A stretch of 24,280 nucleotides of DNA from an uncultured Treponema sp. (GTDB lineage Bacteria; Spirochaetota; Spirochaetia; Treponematales; Treponemataceae). Below the pieces are notes generated by a model. The model did not search any database. It worked only from the letters and a program-made list of their open reading frames with translations, and was not told the origin of the DNA. The stretch lies in NCBI GenBank assembly GCA_937885475.1, contig CAKZZR010000146.1:1-24280 (forward strand). Reading direction: 5' to 3'. Position numbers and translations under genes: made by a program. Positions 1-8,766 of this stretch are shown piece after piece (positions within the stretch are counted from its first letter, which is position 1; each line of letters begins with the position of its first letter).

Positions 1-1
1 C

Positions 2-238
2 GTGAGCGACCTGTACGTGTTCATCATCAGATTCTATGACGAGCTGAAGCGCCTTTTTGGCGAGAACGTGCAGCTTGACCGCGTCGTATATGGCATACAG
101 CAGGAACAGAAATTCTCGCGCCTTAACAAAATACGCAACGCATTCAAGAAAAAGCTGCTCAAAAAGGAATTCGCGTCCCGGCACACACAGCAGCCATCCT
201 TTTCCTCCGAGAACAACACTGAAAGCCCCCAAAAATAA
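2..238 (+). CDS. C-terminal part of an unidentified protein (5' end outside window)
   Basis: The frame is open from the first bases of the window to a TAA at 236-238, so this is probably the tail of a gene that starts upstream. The GTG at position 2 need not be the real start. About 78 residues are visible. They begin with a mixed helical stretch (LYVFIIRFYDELKRLFG), followed by a very basic segment rich in Lys/Arg, and end in a polar Ser/Gln/Asn-rich tail. I see no recognisable domain, signal peptide or membrane segment. Codon use (many G/C third positions) is like that of the following genes, which supports real coding. The next gene has its own promoter immediately after this stop, so the two are probably separate transcripts. 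Function unknown. Confidence 0.5.
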   Translation: MSDLYVFIIRFYDELKRLFGENVQLDRVVYGIQQEQKFSRLNKIRNAFKKKLLKKEFASRHTQQPSFSSENNTESPQK

Positions 239-239
239 A

Positions 240-268
240 TTGACGGCTGAATATTTCGGTGTTAGAAT
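240..268 (+). promoter_or_regulatory. Sigma-70-type promoter of the partner-switching operon
   Basis: TTGACG at 240-245 and TAGAAT at 263-268 are separated by 17 bases. The expected start is near 275, giving a leader of about 30 bases with AAGGAG at 292-297 ahead of the TTG start at 305. The -35 box overlaps the end of the preceding gene's stop region. Confidence 0.6.
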
Positions 269-304
269 TAGGTAATAAGTTTTTAAGATTTAAGGAGAAT
301 TATC

Positions 305-1972
305 TTGGATTCGATTGATTCGTTCGTAAAAATGCCGCTTCTTATTTGTGCAGGAACAGGAATCGTTCTTTTTGTCCTTCTTCTGATTGCAAAAATCAAA
401 AAAACTGCAAAAATCAGTTTTATATATTTTCCCGTCATCGGACTTTTTGTCGTAGGCACGCTCTACACGTATTTTGACCAGAGATTCTTCTATCTCGTGC
501 TCATCTCACTGCTCATAGAGCTTCTGTTCGTGGCATACGCCTTTGTGCTCGCGGTTTCGGACGCAGATAAAATAGCAGAAAAGGCAACCCGCAAGGAACG
601 GGAAGCTCCGCTTGATGCCGCCGCGATAAACAAAGAGGCGCTGGCTCAGCAGGCAGCGCGCTTCAACAATATCATCGACACGAACCGCGAGCTTACCATA
701 AAAGCCGCGCAATTCTTCAAGGAAGAGGACGCTCTTTCCGCATTCCTTGAGTATTTCAATAAATCAATCGTTCAGAAGACAAACGCTGACGGCTGTGCAA
801 TCCTTGTTTACGATGAATTCGACAACATCCTTGCCGTAAAATCAGTTACAGGAACATTTCCGCCGCCGTACAAGCTGCCAGACGACCTTCCGCACAAGGC
901 ACTCCGCGTAGAAACGAATTTCCGTTACTCAAATTTCAATCTGAGCGGCAACGTTTTTGGTGACATTTTCTCGGCGGGCGAGCCGGCAAACATCAAGGAC
1001 CCTATAAAGGATCATCGCATCTTCCAGAACGGACCGGAGGACTTCCTTCGTTGCGGTCCATACATGTTCCTTCCGGTAAAGCAGTCCGGTCAGACAACAT
1101 CTCTCATCTGTCTTGCGCGAAAGCCGGACTCAGAGGCATTCTCTGACGAGGAATTTGAGAAGGCATGCAATCTGGCAGAAGCGCTGTCAACGGCATTGCA
1201 GCCGCTCAACAGTTTCCTTGCCTACGCAGAGCATTCTGAGCTTACAAAGGAAGGCGACATCGCCTCTAAATTCCAGCGGACGCTGCTTCCAGAAAAAATT
1301 CCGGCAATCAATAAAATCTCAATCGGAAAATACGAGCTTGCAGCAGAAAATGTATGCGGCGACTACTACGACATCATTCCGTCAAGAAAGGATCGCATAA
1401 CGTTCATCATGGCGGATGTTGCAGGCAAGGGAATGAACTCTCTTGTCGTTATGATTATGGTGCGCGCCATGCTCCGGCTTTTGGCAAACACAAATCAGAA
1501 CGCGGGAACAATCCTTGACTGGGTGAACAAGGCGGTCTGCTCCGAAAAGAACAGCATGGATCATTTTGCGAGCGTAGCGCTCATCAATTACAACAGCGTG
1601 GACAACACGGCTCAGATTGCTTCCAGCGGAATCAATCCCGTTCTCCTCTACTCTGCCACAGACGGCTCAATCACAAAGATTTCGACCGACTGCGAGCCGA
1701 TTGGCGTGGAAAAATCAACGGTTTACAAGAACATAGACGTCTCGCTTAATGCAGGAGATATTTTGGTCACTTGTACGGACGGATTACTTGAATGTCTCAA
1801 TGAAAGTGGTGTACAATATTCTCTTGAGAACTTATCAAAGGTTATTAAAGCCAACTGCAAACTGACCGGAAAAGACATTGCAGCAAAGGTTAAAGATAAT
1901 ATCAAAAAGTTCTGTGGCAATACACAGCAATATGACGACCAGAGTTTGTTGGTTGTCAAAATACAGGGATAA
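305..1972 (+). CDS. Membrane-anchored RsbU/SpoIIE-type PP2C serine phosphatase with GAF-like sensor domain
   Basis: 555 residues. The start is TTG at 305, chosen because AAGGAG (292-297) lies seven bases upstream and no ATG is well placed. Three hydrophobic segments (about residues 10-30, 38-58 and 60-85) anchor the protein. A helical linker (about 90-140) leads to a GAF-like domain (about 145-310), and then a SpoIIE/PPM phosphatase domain (about 320-555). Metal-binding signatures are visible: VCGD with Asp353, ADVAGKG with Asp371, and a C-terminal DD at 544-545. In the RsbU/SpoIIE family such enzymes dephosphorylate a STAS anti-anti-sigma protein in response to a signal. The STAS gene starts 11 bases after the stop, so it is the likely substrate. 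The ligand of the GAF-like domain is unknown. A similar gene trio is, as I recall, present in Treponema pallidum (TP0218-TP0220). Confidence 0.88.
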   Translation: MDSIDSFVKMPLLICAGTGIVLFVLLLIAKIKKTAKISFIYFPVIGLFVVGTLYTYFDQRFFYLVLISLLIELLFVAYAFVLAVSDADKIAEKATRKEREAPLDAAAINKEALAQQAARFNNIIDTNRELTIKAAQFFKEEDALSAFLEYFNKSIVQKTNADGCAILVYDEFDNILAVKSVTGTFPPPYKLPDDLPHKALRVETNFRYSNFNLSGNVFGDIFSAGEPANIKDPIKDHRIFQNGPEDFLRCGPYMFLPVKQSGQTTSLICLARKPDSEAFSDEEFEKACNLAEALSTALQPLNSFLAYAEHSELTKEGDIASKFQRTLLPEKIPAINKISIGKYELAAENVCGDYYDIIPSRKDRITFIMADVAGKGMNSLVVMIMVRAMLRLLANTNQNAGTILDWVNKAVCSEKNSMDHFASVALINYNSVDNTAQIASSGINPVLLYSATDGSITKISTDCEPIGVEKSTVYKNIDVSLNAGDILVTCTDGLLECLNESGVQYSLENLSKVIKANCKLTGKDIAAKVKDNIKKFCGNTQQYDDQSLLVVKIQG

Positions 1973-1983
1973 GGAGTGACCTT

Positions 1984-2322
1984 ATGGAACTTAAGATTAG
2001 AAAAAATGGAGATGTTTACATTATCGATGTAAACGGAGAAATGGATCTCTACAATTCTTATAAACTGAAAGAACTTGTAATGAAGATGATTGAGAAAAAT
2101 GTAAAAGTCTTCATCATCAATCTTGAGCAGGTTGACTACATCGACTCGTCTGGAATCGGTGCGCTCATTTACATCTGCTCAACCATAAAAAAGATGAACC
2201 TGAAGCTTGCAATCTCCAACATTCATGGCTCTGTAAAAAAAGTTATTGAGCTTACAAAACTCATGGGATATTTTCCTATTGCCAACAGTGTTGAAGAAGC
2301 ATTGCTCATGGTAAAAGAATAA
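1984..2322 (+). CDS. STAS-domain anti-anti-sigma factor (RsbV/SpoIIAA-like)
   Basis: 112 residues, a single STAS domain, the usual size for SpoIIAA/RsbV. The diagnostic segment is VDYIDSSGIGAL. By analogy with the family, Ser56 in DSSG is the residue phosphorylated by the kinase and dephosphorylated by the phosphatase. AAGGAG at 1971-1976 overlaps the stop of the phosphatase gene and sits seven bases before the ATG. The gene lies between the phosphatase and the HATPase kinase in a tight operon, which fits a partner switch in which unphosphorylated STAS protein sequesters the kinase/anti-sigma factor. The downstream target (a sigma factor or another effector) is not encoded in this window. Confidence 0.92.
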   Translation: MELKIRKNGDVYIIDVNGEMDLYNSYKLKELVMKMIEKNVKVFIINLEQVDYIDSSGIGALIYICSTIKKMNLKLAISNIHGSVKKVIELTKLMGYFPIANSVEEALLMVKE

Positions 2323-2344
2323 ACAGACTAAAGGGGAATAAGAA

Positions 2345-2878
2345 ATGGAAGAACCAGTAATCAAAGAATTGCGCTCAGATGATAACGACCCGTTGTTCGA
2401 TAAGACAAACATGCTTAAAAAGGAATTCCCATCGGATTTCCGCCAGATACGCTACTTCACCCTTTTGATTGTGCAGTCAGCACCGTCTGAAATCAAGGAA
2501 CTTAACCTTCTTGAGCAGCAGATCAGCGAGGTAATCAAGAATGGTGTAAAGCACGGAAACCACTGCGACATCAACAAGAAGGTAACCGTTTGGTATTCAT
2601 TCAGCCCGACACATGCCCATGTAATCGTTCAGGACGAGGGCGAAGGCTTTAAGGATTTGGAAAAATGGAATGAATTCAACAGAAAGCGTCTTTCTTGTCT
2701 TCATGCAAATAATTTTGAGGAGCTTGCGAACTACGTTTCATTCAAGACAAAGGAATCAGACGCACAGGACGGCGGAAACGCTCTTTTTGCAGCCCTTGAA
2801 TATTGGAACGGCGGCTTTGTTTACAACGGAAAGAAAAATGCCGTTGCCATGCTGAAACGATTTCAGGCTAAACACTAA
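2345..2878 (+). CDS. HATPase_c serine kinase / anti-sigma factor (RsbW/SpoIIAB-like)
   Basis: 177 residues, slightly longer than typical SpoIIAB. The GHKL ATP-binding fold is shown by an N-box (Glu62, Asn66, His70 in SEVIKNGVKHGN), a G1 box DEGEGF (97-102) and a Gly-rich lid segment (DGGNALFAALE). In this family the protein phosphorylates its STAS partner and holds a sigma factor or other client. AAGGGG lies about ten bases upstream of the ATG at 2345. It is the last gene of the operon, followed by a strong hairpin at 2890. The about 20-residue extension before the domain and the FNRKRLSCLHANNF stretch between G1 and the lid are not features I can assign. Confidence 0.85.
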   Translation: MEEPVIKELRSDDNDPLFDKTNMLKKEFPSDFRQIRYFTLLIVQSAPSEIKELNLLEQQISEVIKNGVKHGNHCDINKKVTVWYSFSPTHAHVIVQDEGEGFKDLEKWNEFNRKRLSCLHANNFEELANYVSFKTKESDAQDGGNALFAALEYWNGGFVYNGKKNAVAMLKRFQAKH

Positions 2879-2889
2879 ATGAACGCCTG

Positions 2890-2940
2890 AGGCATAAAAA
2901 ATCCCCGGTTTGCTCATTGCGCCGGGGATTTTTTATGCCT
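2890..2940. terminator. Bidirectional intrinsic terminator
   Basis: A perfect 19-bp stem pairs 2890-2908 with 2922-2940 around a 13-base loop. The stem ends are A-rich/T-rich (AAAAAA on the left arm, TTTTTT on the right), so it can work in both directions. It sits between the 3' ends of the forward partner-switch operon and the reverse thrS-hslO-exporter operon. Confidence 0.85.
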
Positions 2941-2991
2941 AAGTCCTTTTCTGCCCGCACATCAAAAATTTGATTGGCGTAGATGACAGGC

Positions 2992-5850
2992 TTATTTTTC
3001 TTCTAAAGATGAGGCTGGGTGCATGAACGCAGGATCGGTAAGATGCAGGATGCCAGGAATTATAGTAAGCGCAAGCAATGAGCTTGTGAACATGACTATT
3101 GCAACCAGAATGCCGATATAGCGGAGCACAACGAACTGCGAGAAGCAGAGCACGAGAAAGCCAAAACCGATTGCAAGCGCGTTCGTTACGATTCCACTGC
3201 CGGTCTTTGTGAACGTCGCCTTAAGAACCAGCTTCATGTCATCAGTACGGCGGCGCTCATTTCGGAACGTCTCCAAAAAGTGGATAGTGTAGTCAATGCC
3301 AACGCCTACTGCAACAGATGCGATTATGCTTGTAATCAGGTCAAGGCGAATGCCAGAAAAGCCCATGACCATGTAATTAAGGAAAATCGTAAGAGCAAGC
3401 GGAATGATGCCGACAAGCCCTGCCCAGCCGGATTTGAACGAAATTGAGATGATGAGGAACACGCTCAGAAGCGAAATCAAAAGGCTTATAAGCTGGCTGC
3501 GTATGATTAAATCCGTCATCACACATTCCATCTGTCCGGTTCCGGTAAATTCAACCGTATAGCCTTCCGGGAAGTACTTTTCAACGTATTTTTTTGCATC
3601 GCGAATGACCTTGCCCACAAATACGGTACTGTTCTTGCGAATCTGAATCTGAACGCGTAGCTGAGACGGCGTAAAGGAACCGACAGGCTTTGCAAAGCGG
3701 TCAAGCGTGTCTCCGCCCAGGAGCATGATATACTGCGAGACCAAATCAGAAAGCTCATCCTTTGTTTCCACAGGATATTTACGCACATCATGCGGAACCT
3801 CATAGTAGGCAAGACCATTGTAATTCAATTTGCGGGAGAGTGTCTCCACAACGTCGTCGACAGACGCATTTGCTCCGCCAGAAGCGATGACTGAATCAGA
3901 AAGCAGTTTGAGCATATCCTCATAGGAAAGTGACTTGGAAAGAGCGTCCGCATATCCCTCAGCAGAGCCGCCCTCCCCCGGCGCGTTCATAACCTGATTC
4001 ATGCGCTTTAGGAACGTCGTGAATGAGACGACCTTTCCAATCTCGGGATTGCGCGCCTGAAGGTAATTCTGAAGCCCCTCAAGCGCATACAGCACGTCTA
4101 CATTCGTCATCGCCTGCGATGCAGTAAGAGGCACACTGCCCGCGCCCGCCGCCTCGTCAGAAGAGTCAAAGCCGAAGTCCGAGCCAAAGTCAAAATCATC
4201 ATTTGAATCGCTTGCAAAAGACTCCGCAGAAGAAGCTGCATCGTCAAAGCCGAATTCCAAAAGGGCGTCCGTGTCTGAATCATCAGAAGAAACGGCGCCT
4301 TCTGCATAGGGAGCCGTAACCAGCATGTACACCGTCGCAGTTCCGGCAAAGCGGTCGTTCACATAGTTAACATCCATGCGAGGTTTACTTGTCACCGGAA
4401 AATAATTTATGAACGACGTGTCGATGATTAGCCTTTTTATACCTAAGAATGAGGTAACTACGATAACAAACACCAAAAGCACGAGCCGCGGAAGCGTTCC
4501 CGCAAAGAAGGAGTAAATACGATACAGCGTTGAACCGCTTTCCTTGTTGGCCGCCACAGAGCCGGTCATTTCCTTTATGCGATTAAGACGATTCTTTGCC
4601 TTGTTTTTTGTCCTTGCAATTATGCGCTCCAAACGCTCGGAACGCCGTCCAACCTTATCAAGCGGCTTGAGCATAAGCATAGCCGGAATAAACACCACAG
4701 AAAGAATGAGCGCAAGCAGAACGCCGACGGACGTGAACACCGCAAAGCCATGAAGCGGCTGAAGCGGAGACGTAATCAGCGATATGAACCCGACGATTGT
4801 CGTAATGCCCGCAAGCAGCACCGCACGGAACACGTCGCGCACGCCAGCCATAATCGCTTCAGCATGCTTTTCCTTGGTAAGCTCGCCCTCAACCTTGTCA
4901 AGGGCAATATAATAGTGCGTCAGCACATGAATTCCGTATGCGGAATCCACGGCAATAAGGGCAACAGGAATGACGCTGGAAATAATCGAAAACTGAACGC
5001 CGAGCAACGCCATAAGTCCGCACGACCATATTGCCGCCATAAGGACGGTCAGAAGCGGCAGCACGGTTCCATCCGCAGTTTTGAACGAGACAAAAAGACT
5101 GATGATAACGATGAGCACGACCATAGGAATCAGGCTGAAAATATCTCTCAGCATGAAGATACGGGAATTCTTAGAGATGACAGGGTCGCCGTATATCGTA
5201 TAATGGAGCGAAGAGCCTTCGACTGCGCGCTCCACGATGGCTTCAATTTCAGCAAGGCTAGATAGGCGCTCATTGCCAGAAAGCCGCACCAAATCACCGG
5301 CGGCATTTTCCTTTTTATTTATGTAACGGAGCGCGAACTGCACCGCGCGGTAGTCATCTGAGACGATGACGCGGTTGTACATTTCGCGCCACGAGCCGAG
5401 CTTTTCGATTATATTCTGAATATCATCGTCCGTACCGCAGAAGTATTCGCTTCCGTCGTCGTCAGAGGTAAACAAATCCTCCGGCACAAGATTTGAGGAA
5501 ACAAGGCTTCCGTCCTCCGCACACACATAATCAATGTTCGTAAGGGAATCCACGTTGTCAATGTTATCAAGGAATTCCAAATCCTTTGTAATCCGATTTA
5601 CGATGGTCAGGTTTTGAGGCGTAAAAAATGAGCTCGCATCCGTCTCAAGGGAAATTCCGATGGAATAGACGCTGCCGTAATCCTCCTCTGCCTGAAGAAG
5701 CCGCTGATAATCTGCCGTATCATGTGGCAGATACTCAAACATCGCATCGTTCTCAATACGAAGTTTAGGCAGCTGAAGCGCAAAGAACATCGTTATCAGC
5801 GCACAAATCGAAATGATTATCCATGGTCGCTTATAAATAGAAAGAACCAT
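2992..5850 (-). CDS. RND/MMPL-superfamily exporter, paralogue 1
   Basis: 952 residues in the duplicated RND layout. TM1 is at about 8-27, followed by a large periplasmic loop and a five-helix bundle at about 232-410. The pattern then repeats, with TM7 at about 455-475, a second loop, and helices at about 775-935. The second bundle has VGVGIDYTIHF, the RND-type Asp motif. The first bundle has IAVDSAYGIH, where the canonical Asp position is Ala and an Asp lies two residues earlier. The second periplasmic loop contains an acidic, Phe/Gly/Ser-rich insert (about residues 520-570). Related proteins move lipids or hydrophobic compounds across the inner membrane; the substrate here is unknown. GAGGAGGAA at 5855-5863 precedes the ATG, 21 bases after hslO, so it is the last gene of the thrS operon. 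It is clearly paralogous to the exporter at 10735-13569. Confidence 0.87.
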   Translation of the reverse strand: MVLSIYKRPWIIISICALITMFFALQLPKLRIENDAMFEYLPHDTADYQRLLQAEEDYGSVYSIGISLETDASSFFTPQNLTIVNRITKDLEFLDNIDNVDSLTNIDYVCAEDGSLVSSNLVPEDLFTSDDDGSEYFCGTDDDIQNIIEKLGSWREMYNRVIVSDDYRAVQFALRYINKKENAAGDLVRLSGNERLSSLAEIEAIVERAVEGSSLHYTIYGDPVISKNSRIFMLRDIFSLIPMVVLIVIISLFVSFKTADGTVLPLLTVLMAAIWSCGLMALLGVQFSIISSVIPVALIAVDSAYGIHVLTHYYIALDKVEGELTKEKHAEAIMAGVRDVFRAVLLAGITTIVGFISLITSPLQPLHGFAVFTSVGVLLALILSVVFIPAMLMLKPLDKVGRRSERLERIIARTKNKAKNRLNRIKEMTGSVAANKESGSTLYRIYSFFAGTLPRLVLLVFVIVVTSFLGIKRLIIDTSFINYFPVTSKPRMDVNYVNDRFAGTATVYMLVTAPYAEGAVSSDDSDTDALLEFGFDDAASSAESFASDSNDDFDFGSDFGFDSSDEAAGAGSVPLTASQAMTNVDVLYALEGLQNYLQARNPEIGKVVSFTTFLKRMNQVMNAPGEGGSAEGYADALSKSLSYEDMLKLLSDSVIASGGANASVDDVVETLSRKLNYNGLAYYEVPHDVRKYPVETKDELSDLVSQYIMLLGGDTLDRFAKPVGSFTPSQLRVQIQIRKNSTVFVGKVIRDAKKYVEKYFPEGYTVEFTGTGQMECVMTDLIIRSQLISLLISLLSVFLIISISFKSGWAGLVGIIPLALTIFLNYMVMGFSGIRLDLITSIIASVAVGVGIDYTIHFLETFRNERRRTDDMKLVLKATFTKTGSGIVTNALAIGFGFLVLCFSQFVVLRYIGILVAIVMFTSSLLALTIIPGILHLTDPAFMHPASSLEEK

Positions 5851-5871
5851 AAACTTCCTCCTCTGCTGGTT

Positions 5872-6834
5872 CTAAATTTTTGAGACAGGAATATGATACA
5901 CGCTTCCGCAGTTACGGCAGCAGATTTCAAGCGGATCAGGTCCATTTTTGCGGATATCCTCAAGCTCAGCCTGTGGCAGAGACCGGATATGCGTTATGTA
6001 GTTTTCCTCATTGCAAGGGCAAGAGAACGTAATCTTGCGTCGTACGGCAATGGAAGGCTTAAATTCACGGAAAAGACCGTATACTAAATCCTCGTGAGTA
6101 CCCTTTTCTGCAAACCACTGACCGAGCGACGGACACGTACGGAAAGCAAGTTCCGCGCGTGAAAGCAATGCCTCGTTTTCTTTTGCATCAGAAGAGCTTG
6201 ATTTTGCCGCTCCGCTTACCTTTGAGCCACCTGTCTCCGGCATAATCTGAAGGAACATTCCGCCGGCACCAATGACGCGTCCCATTTTATCCATCTGAAC
6301 GGATGTATTGAATGCCGTTGAAATTTGTTCGCTCTGCTTATAATACCAGGCAAGATCCTCGGCAATGTTTCCAGAATCGACCTGAACGGAGCTGGAGAAC
6401 GGTTCCTTATCGCCCTTACGCAAGACGGAAACGGTCATTGTGCCTTCGCCCAAAAAGGGCTTGAGGCTCCAGTTTTCAAGCGGCTTTGTTACAGGAATCC
6501 GCTCATTGAACAGATAGCCACGCACAAAACCGCGCGAATCCGCCTCGATGGAAAATCCCTGTGCAGGTCCGGACACCTCATGCCGCCAGACGATATGCTC
6601 CTCGCCCTTCATCATAGGAATCATAAGCGCGCCACCAAGCGCCGCCTGCCCCAGAATCATAGTCTCAAGAATTCCAAGCCCATGCTGAAGGTGCAGGCGA
6701 TTCACAAATTCAGAGCCGTTAAAAAGCGCCCCGCGAATCCGCCCATCAGCCATAACGAATACTGTCATCTCGTCCTTCTGAATGGAGGCAAGATGCGCGG
6801 CTAAATCCTTGTCTTTCTGCTCAACAACATTCAT
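5872..6834 (-). CDS. hslO: Hsp33 redox-regulated chaperone
   Basis: 320 residues, close to the usual Hsp33 length. The C-terminal redox switch is complete: Cys272-x-Cys274 and Cys306-x-x-Cys309 form the zinc-binding set that becomes disulphide-bonded on oxidative stress and activates holdase activity in this family. The N-terminal domain has the typical FVMADGRIRGALFNGSEFVN start and a QAALGGALM stretch. Residues about 205-225 form a Ser/Lys/Ala-rich linker-like insert. It is a cytoplasmic protein. Its start lies five bases after the thrS stop, with only a weak ribosome-binding site (AAGCGG), so translational coupling to thrS is likely. It also shares an operon with the exporter downstream. 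Confidence 0.93.
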   Translation of the reverse strand: MNVVEQKDKDLAAHLASIQKDEMTVFVMADGRIRGALFNGSEFVNRLHLQHGLGILETMILGQAALGGALMIPMMKGEEHIVWRHEVSGPAQGFSIEADSRGFVRGYLFNERIPVTKPLENWSLKPFLGEGTMTVSVLRKGDKEPFSSSVQVDSGNIAEDLAWYYKQSEQISTAFNTSVQMDKMGRVIGAGGMFLQIMPETGGSKVSGAAKSSSSDAKENEALLSRAELAFRTCPSLGQWFAEKGTHEDLVYGLFREFKPSIAVRRKITFSCPCNEENYITHIRSLPQAELEDIRKNGPDPLEICCRNCGSVYHIPVSKI

Positions 6835-6839
6835 TCCGC

Positions 6840-8591
6840 TTAGATTCCGATAAAGTGAGTATTAACTTTTTCCTGAACATACGCAATGAATTCCTCAATC
6901 TTCATCGTTTTCTGCTCAAGACCGCTCGACTGGCGGAAGCGTACCGTAACAGTGCGGGCATTCTTTTCATTCTCGCCGACAACAAGAATATACGGTGTCT
7001 TATTTTCCTTGGTGATTACCTTGATTTTCTGGCGCATGTTGTCATCGTTCACGTAGGCATGAGAGCGGATATCAGAAGCAAGCAGCAAATCGTTGACCTC
7101 CTGCGCATAGTCTGCAAAATCGCCGGAAACTGGAACGACCGCAGCCTGCTCAAAGGCAAGCCACGTTGGGAACGCGCCGGCAAAGTTTTCAATAAGAATG
7201 CCAAGGAAGCGTTCCAAAGAGCCTAGAACTGCACGATGAAGCATCACCGGGTGATGCCGCTGATTGTCTGCGCCAACGTAGGTTGCGTCCAAGCGTTCCG
7301 CACTCGGAAGCTGGAAGTCAGCCTGAATCGTACCGCACTGCCATTCACGTCCAAGGCAGTCAAACAGCTTGAATTCAAGTTTTGGACCGTAGAAAGCGCC
7401 CTCGCCCGGCTGAATCTCGTACTCAAGGCCGGCCTCGTGGCAAGCGTCGGCAAGAGCCTTTTCTGCCCGTTCCCATGTTGCAAGGTCGCCAACATGGTCT
7501 TCCGGCATCGTGGAGAATTTTACGACCAAATCATCAAAGCCAAAGTCATGGTAAACAGTCTTGAGCAGCTTGCAGAATTTTGCAACCTCTGAGCCAACCT
7601 GCTCTTCCGTACAGATGATGTGCGCATCATCCTGAACAAAGCCGCGCACGCGCATGATTCCGTGCAGGGTGCCACTTGGCTCGTTGCGGACGTCATGTCC
7701 GAATTCCGCAAGGCGAAGCGGAAGATCCTTGTAGGAGCGCAATTTGCTCTTGAAAATTTCAAGCGCGCCCGGACAGTTCATCGGCTTGATTGCAAAAAGG
7801 CGCTTCTCGCTTTCTGTAATGAACATGTTCTTCTGGTAATGTCCCCAGTGACCGCTCCGTTCCCACAGGGAGCGCGGCATGATGGCAGGAGTGTTCACCT
7901 CCTGATAGCCGTCGCGGCGAACCATTTTGCGCATGTAGTCCTGAATGACCGTATACATCGTCCATCCGTTCGGGTGCCAGAAAATCTGTCCTGGATCCTC
8001 TGGGTCAATATGGAACAAATCCATCTCAGTTCCAAGCTTGCGGTGGTCGCGCTTTTCTGCCTCAGCAAGCATGGTAAGGTGATCCTTCAATTCATTCGGC
8101 TTTGCAAAGCAGAGCGCGTAAATGCGGGTAAGCATGGGTCGGCTGGAATCTCCGCGCCAATACGCACCGGCAAGCTTTTGCAGTTTGAACGCCTGTGCGT
8201 TTATTTCCTTCGTGGTCTTTACGTGAGGTCCGCGGCACAAATCCAAAAATCCGTCCTGCTCATATGTGGAAATAACCTCGCCCTCCGGCAGGTCATTGAT
8301 AAGCTCTATTTTATACGGCTGGTCGGCAAACAGAGAAAGCGCCTCTGCCTTTGACACTTCCTTCCGCACGAATTCCGCGCCGCTTGCAATAATACGGCGC
8401 ATTTCCTTTTCAATCGCCGCAAAATCATCTTCGGTTATCTTATGGTCAGCCGGAAATTCAAAATCGTAATAAAAACCGTTTTCAATAGCAGGACCGATAG
8501 CAATCTTCGTTCCGGGAAATACCTTGAGGACAGCCTCTGCCATAACATGAGCACAACTGTGCCGGATAATCTGAACATCTTCGTCAGCCAT
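6840..8591 (-). CDS. thrS: Threonyl-tRNA synthetase lacking the N-terminal TGS domain
   Basis: 583 residues. It begins directly at the editing domain ([12 protein letters not shown] with the His11-x3-His15 pair, and later DLCRGPHV). The catalytic core follows (MNCPG zinc region, [11 protein letters not shown] motif 2, [17 protein letters not shown] motif 3) and then the anticodon-binding domain (about 480-583). It charges tRNA-Thr in the cytoplasm. Compared with the roughly 640-residue E. coli enzyme it lacks the first about 60 residues (TGS domain). The start is supported by an AGGTGAAGG-type ribosome-binding site just upstream, and the promoter lies only about 40 bases away, so no missing N-terminus is hidden. 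The leader of about 33 bases has no room for a T-box. It is the first gene of the thrS-hslO-exporter operon. Confidence 0.95.
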   Translation of the reverse strand: MADEDVQIIRHSCAHVMAEAVLKVFPGTKIAIGPAIENGFYYDFEFPADHKITEDDFAAIEKEMRRIIASGAEFVRKEVSKAEALSLFADQPYKIELINDLPEGEVISTYEQDGFLDLCRGPHVKTTKEINAQAFKLQKLAGAYWRGDSSRPMLTRIYALCFAKPNELKDHLTMLAEAEKRDHRKLGTEMDLFHIDPEDPGQIFWHPNGWTMYTVIQDYMRKMVRRDGYQEVNTPAIMPRSLWERSGHWGHYQKNMFITESEKRLFAIKPMNCPGALEIFKSKLRSYKDLPLRLAEFGHDVRNEPSGTLHGIMRVRGFVQDDAHIICTEEQVGSEVAKFCKLLKTVYHDFGFDDLVVKFSTMPEDHVGDLATWERAEKALADACHEAGLEYEIQPGEGAFYGPKLEFKLFDCLGREWQCGTIQADFQLPSAERLDATYVGADNQRHHPVMLHRAVLGSLERFLGILIENFAGAFPTWLAFEQAAVVPVSGDFADYAQEVNDLLLASDIRSHAYVNDDNMRQKIKVITKENKTPYILVVGENEKNARTVTVRFRQSSGLEQKTMKIEEFIAYVQEKVNTHFIGI

Positions 8592-8630
8592 ATACCTTCA
8601 CCTTTATTCTATAATAGTTATTATTTATTC

Positions 8631-8659
8631 AGTATAGCGCTCTGACCATTCTTTTTCAA
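8631..8659 (-). promoter_or_regulatory. Sigma-70 promoter of the thrS operon
   Basis: Reading the reverse strand, TTGAAA (8659-8654) and TATACT (8636-8631) are separated by 17 bases. The predicted start near 8624 leaves a leader of about 33 bases before the thrS ATG. Confidence 0.7.
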
Positions 8660-8766
8660 TTGCAAGGCTTACAATAGAATAAGTTCTGCATGAAAATTAT
8701 ATGATTGAGAAAAAAACTTTGCACAAAAAAATTGTCTGCTCCACGCATTTCGTATAATATTGAGGA

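Noticed and set aside
4750..5265. Long forward-strand open frame inside exporter 1 (also 11740-12489 and 7620-8354 inside exporter 2 and thrS)
   Set aside because: These are antisense shadows of strongly supported genes, with unnatural composition, no ribosome-binding site and no domain.
8592..8660. T-box or other riboswitch upstream of thrS
   Set aside because: The leader predicted from the promoter is only about 33 bases, too short, and has no T-box sequence.
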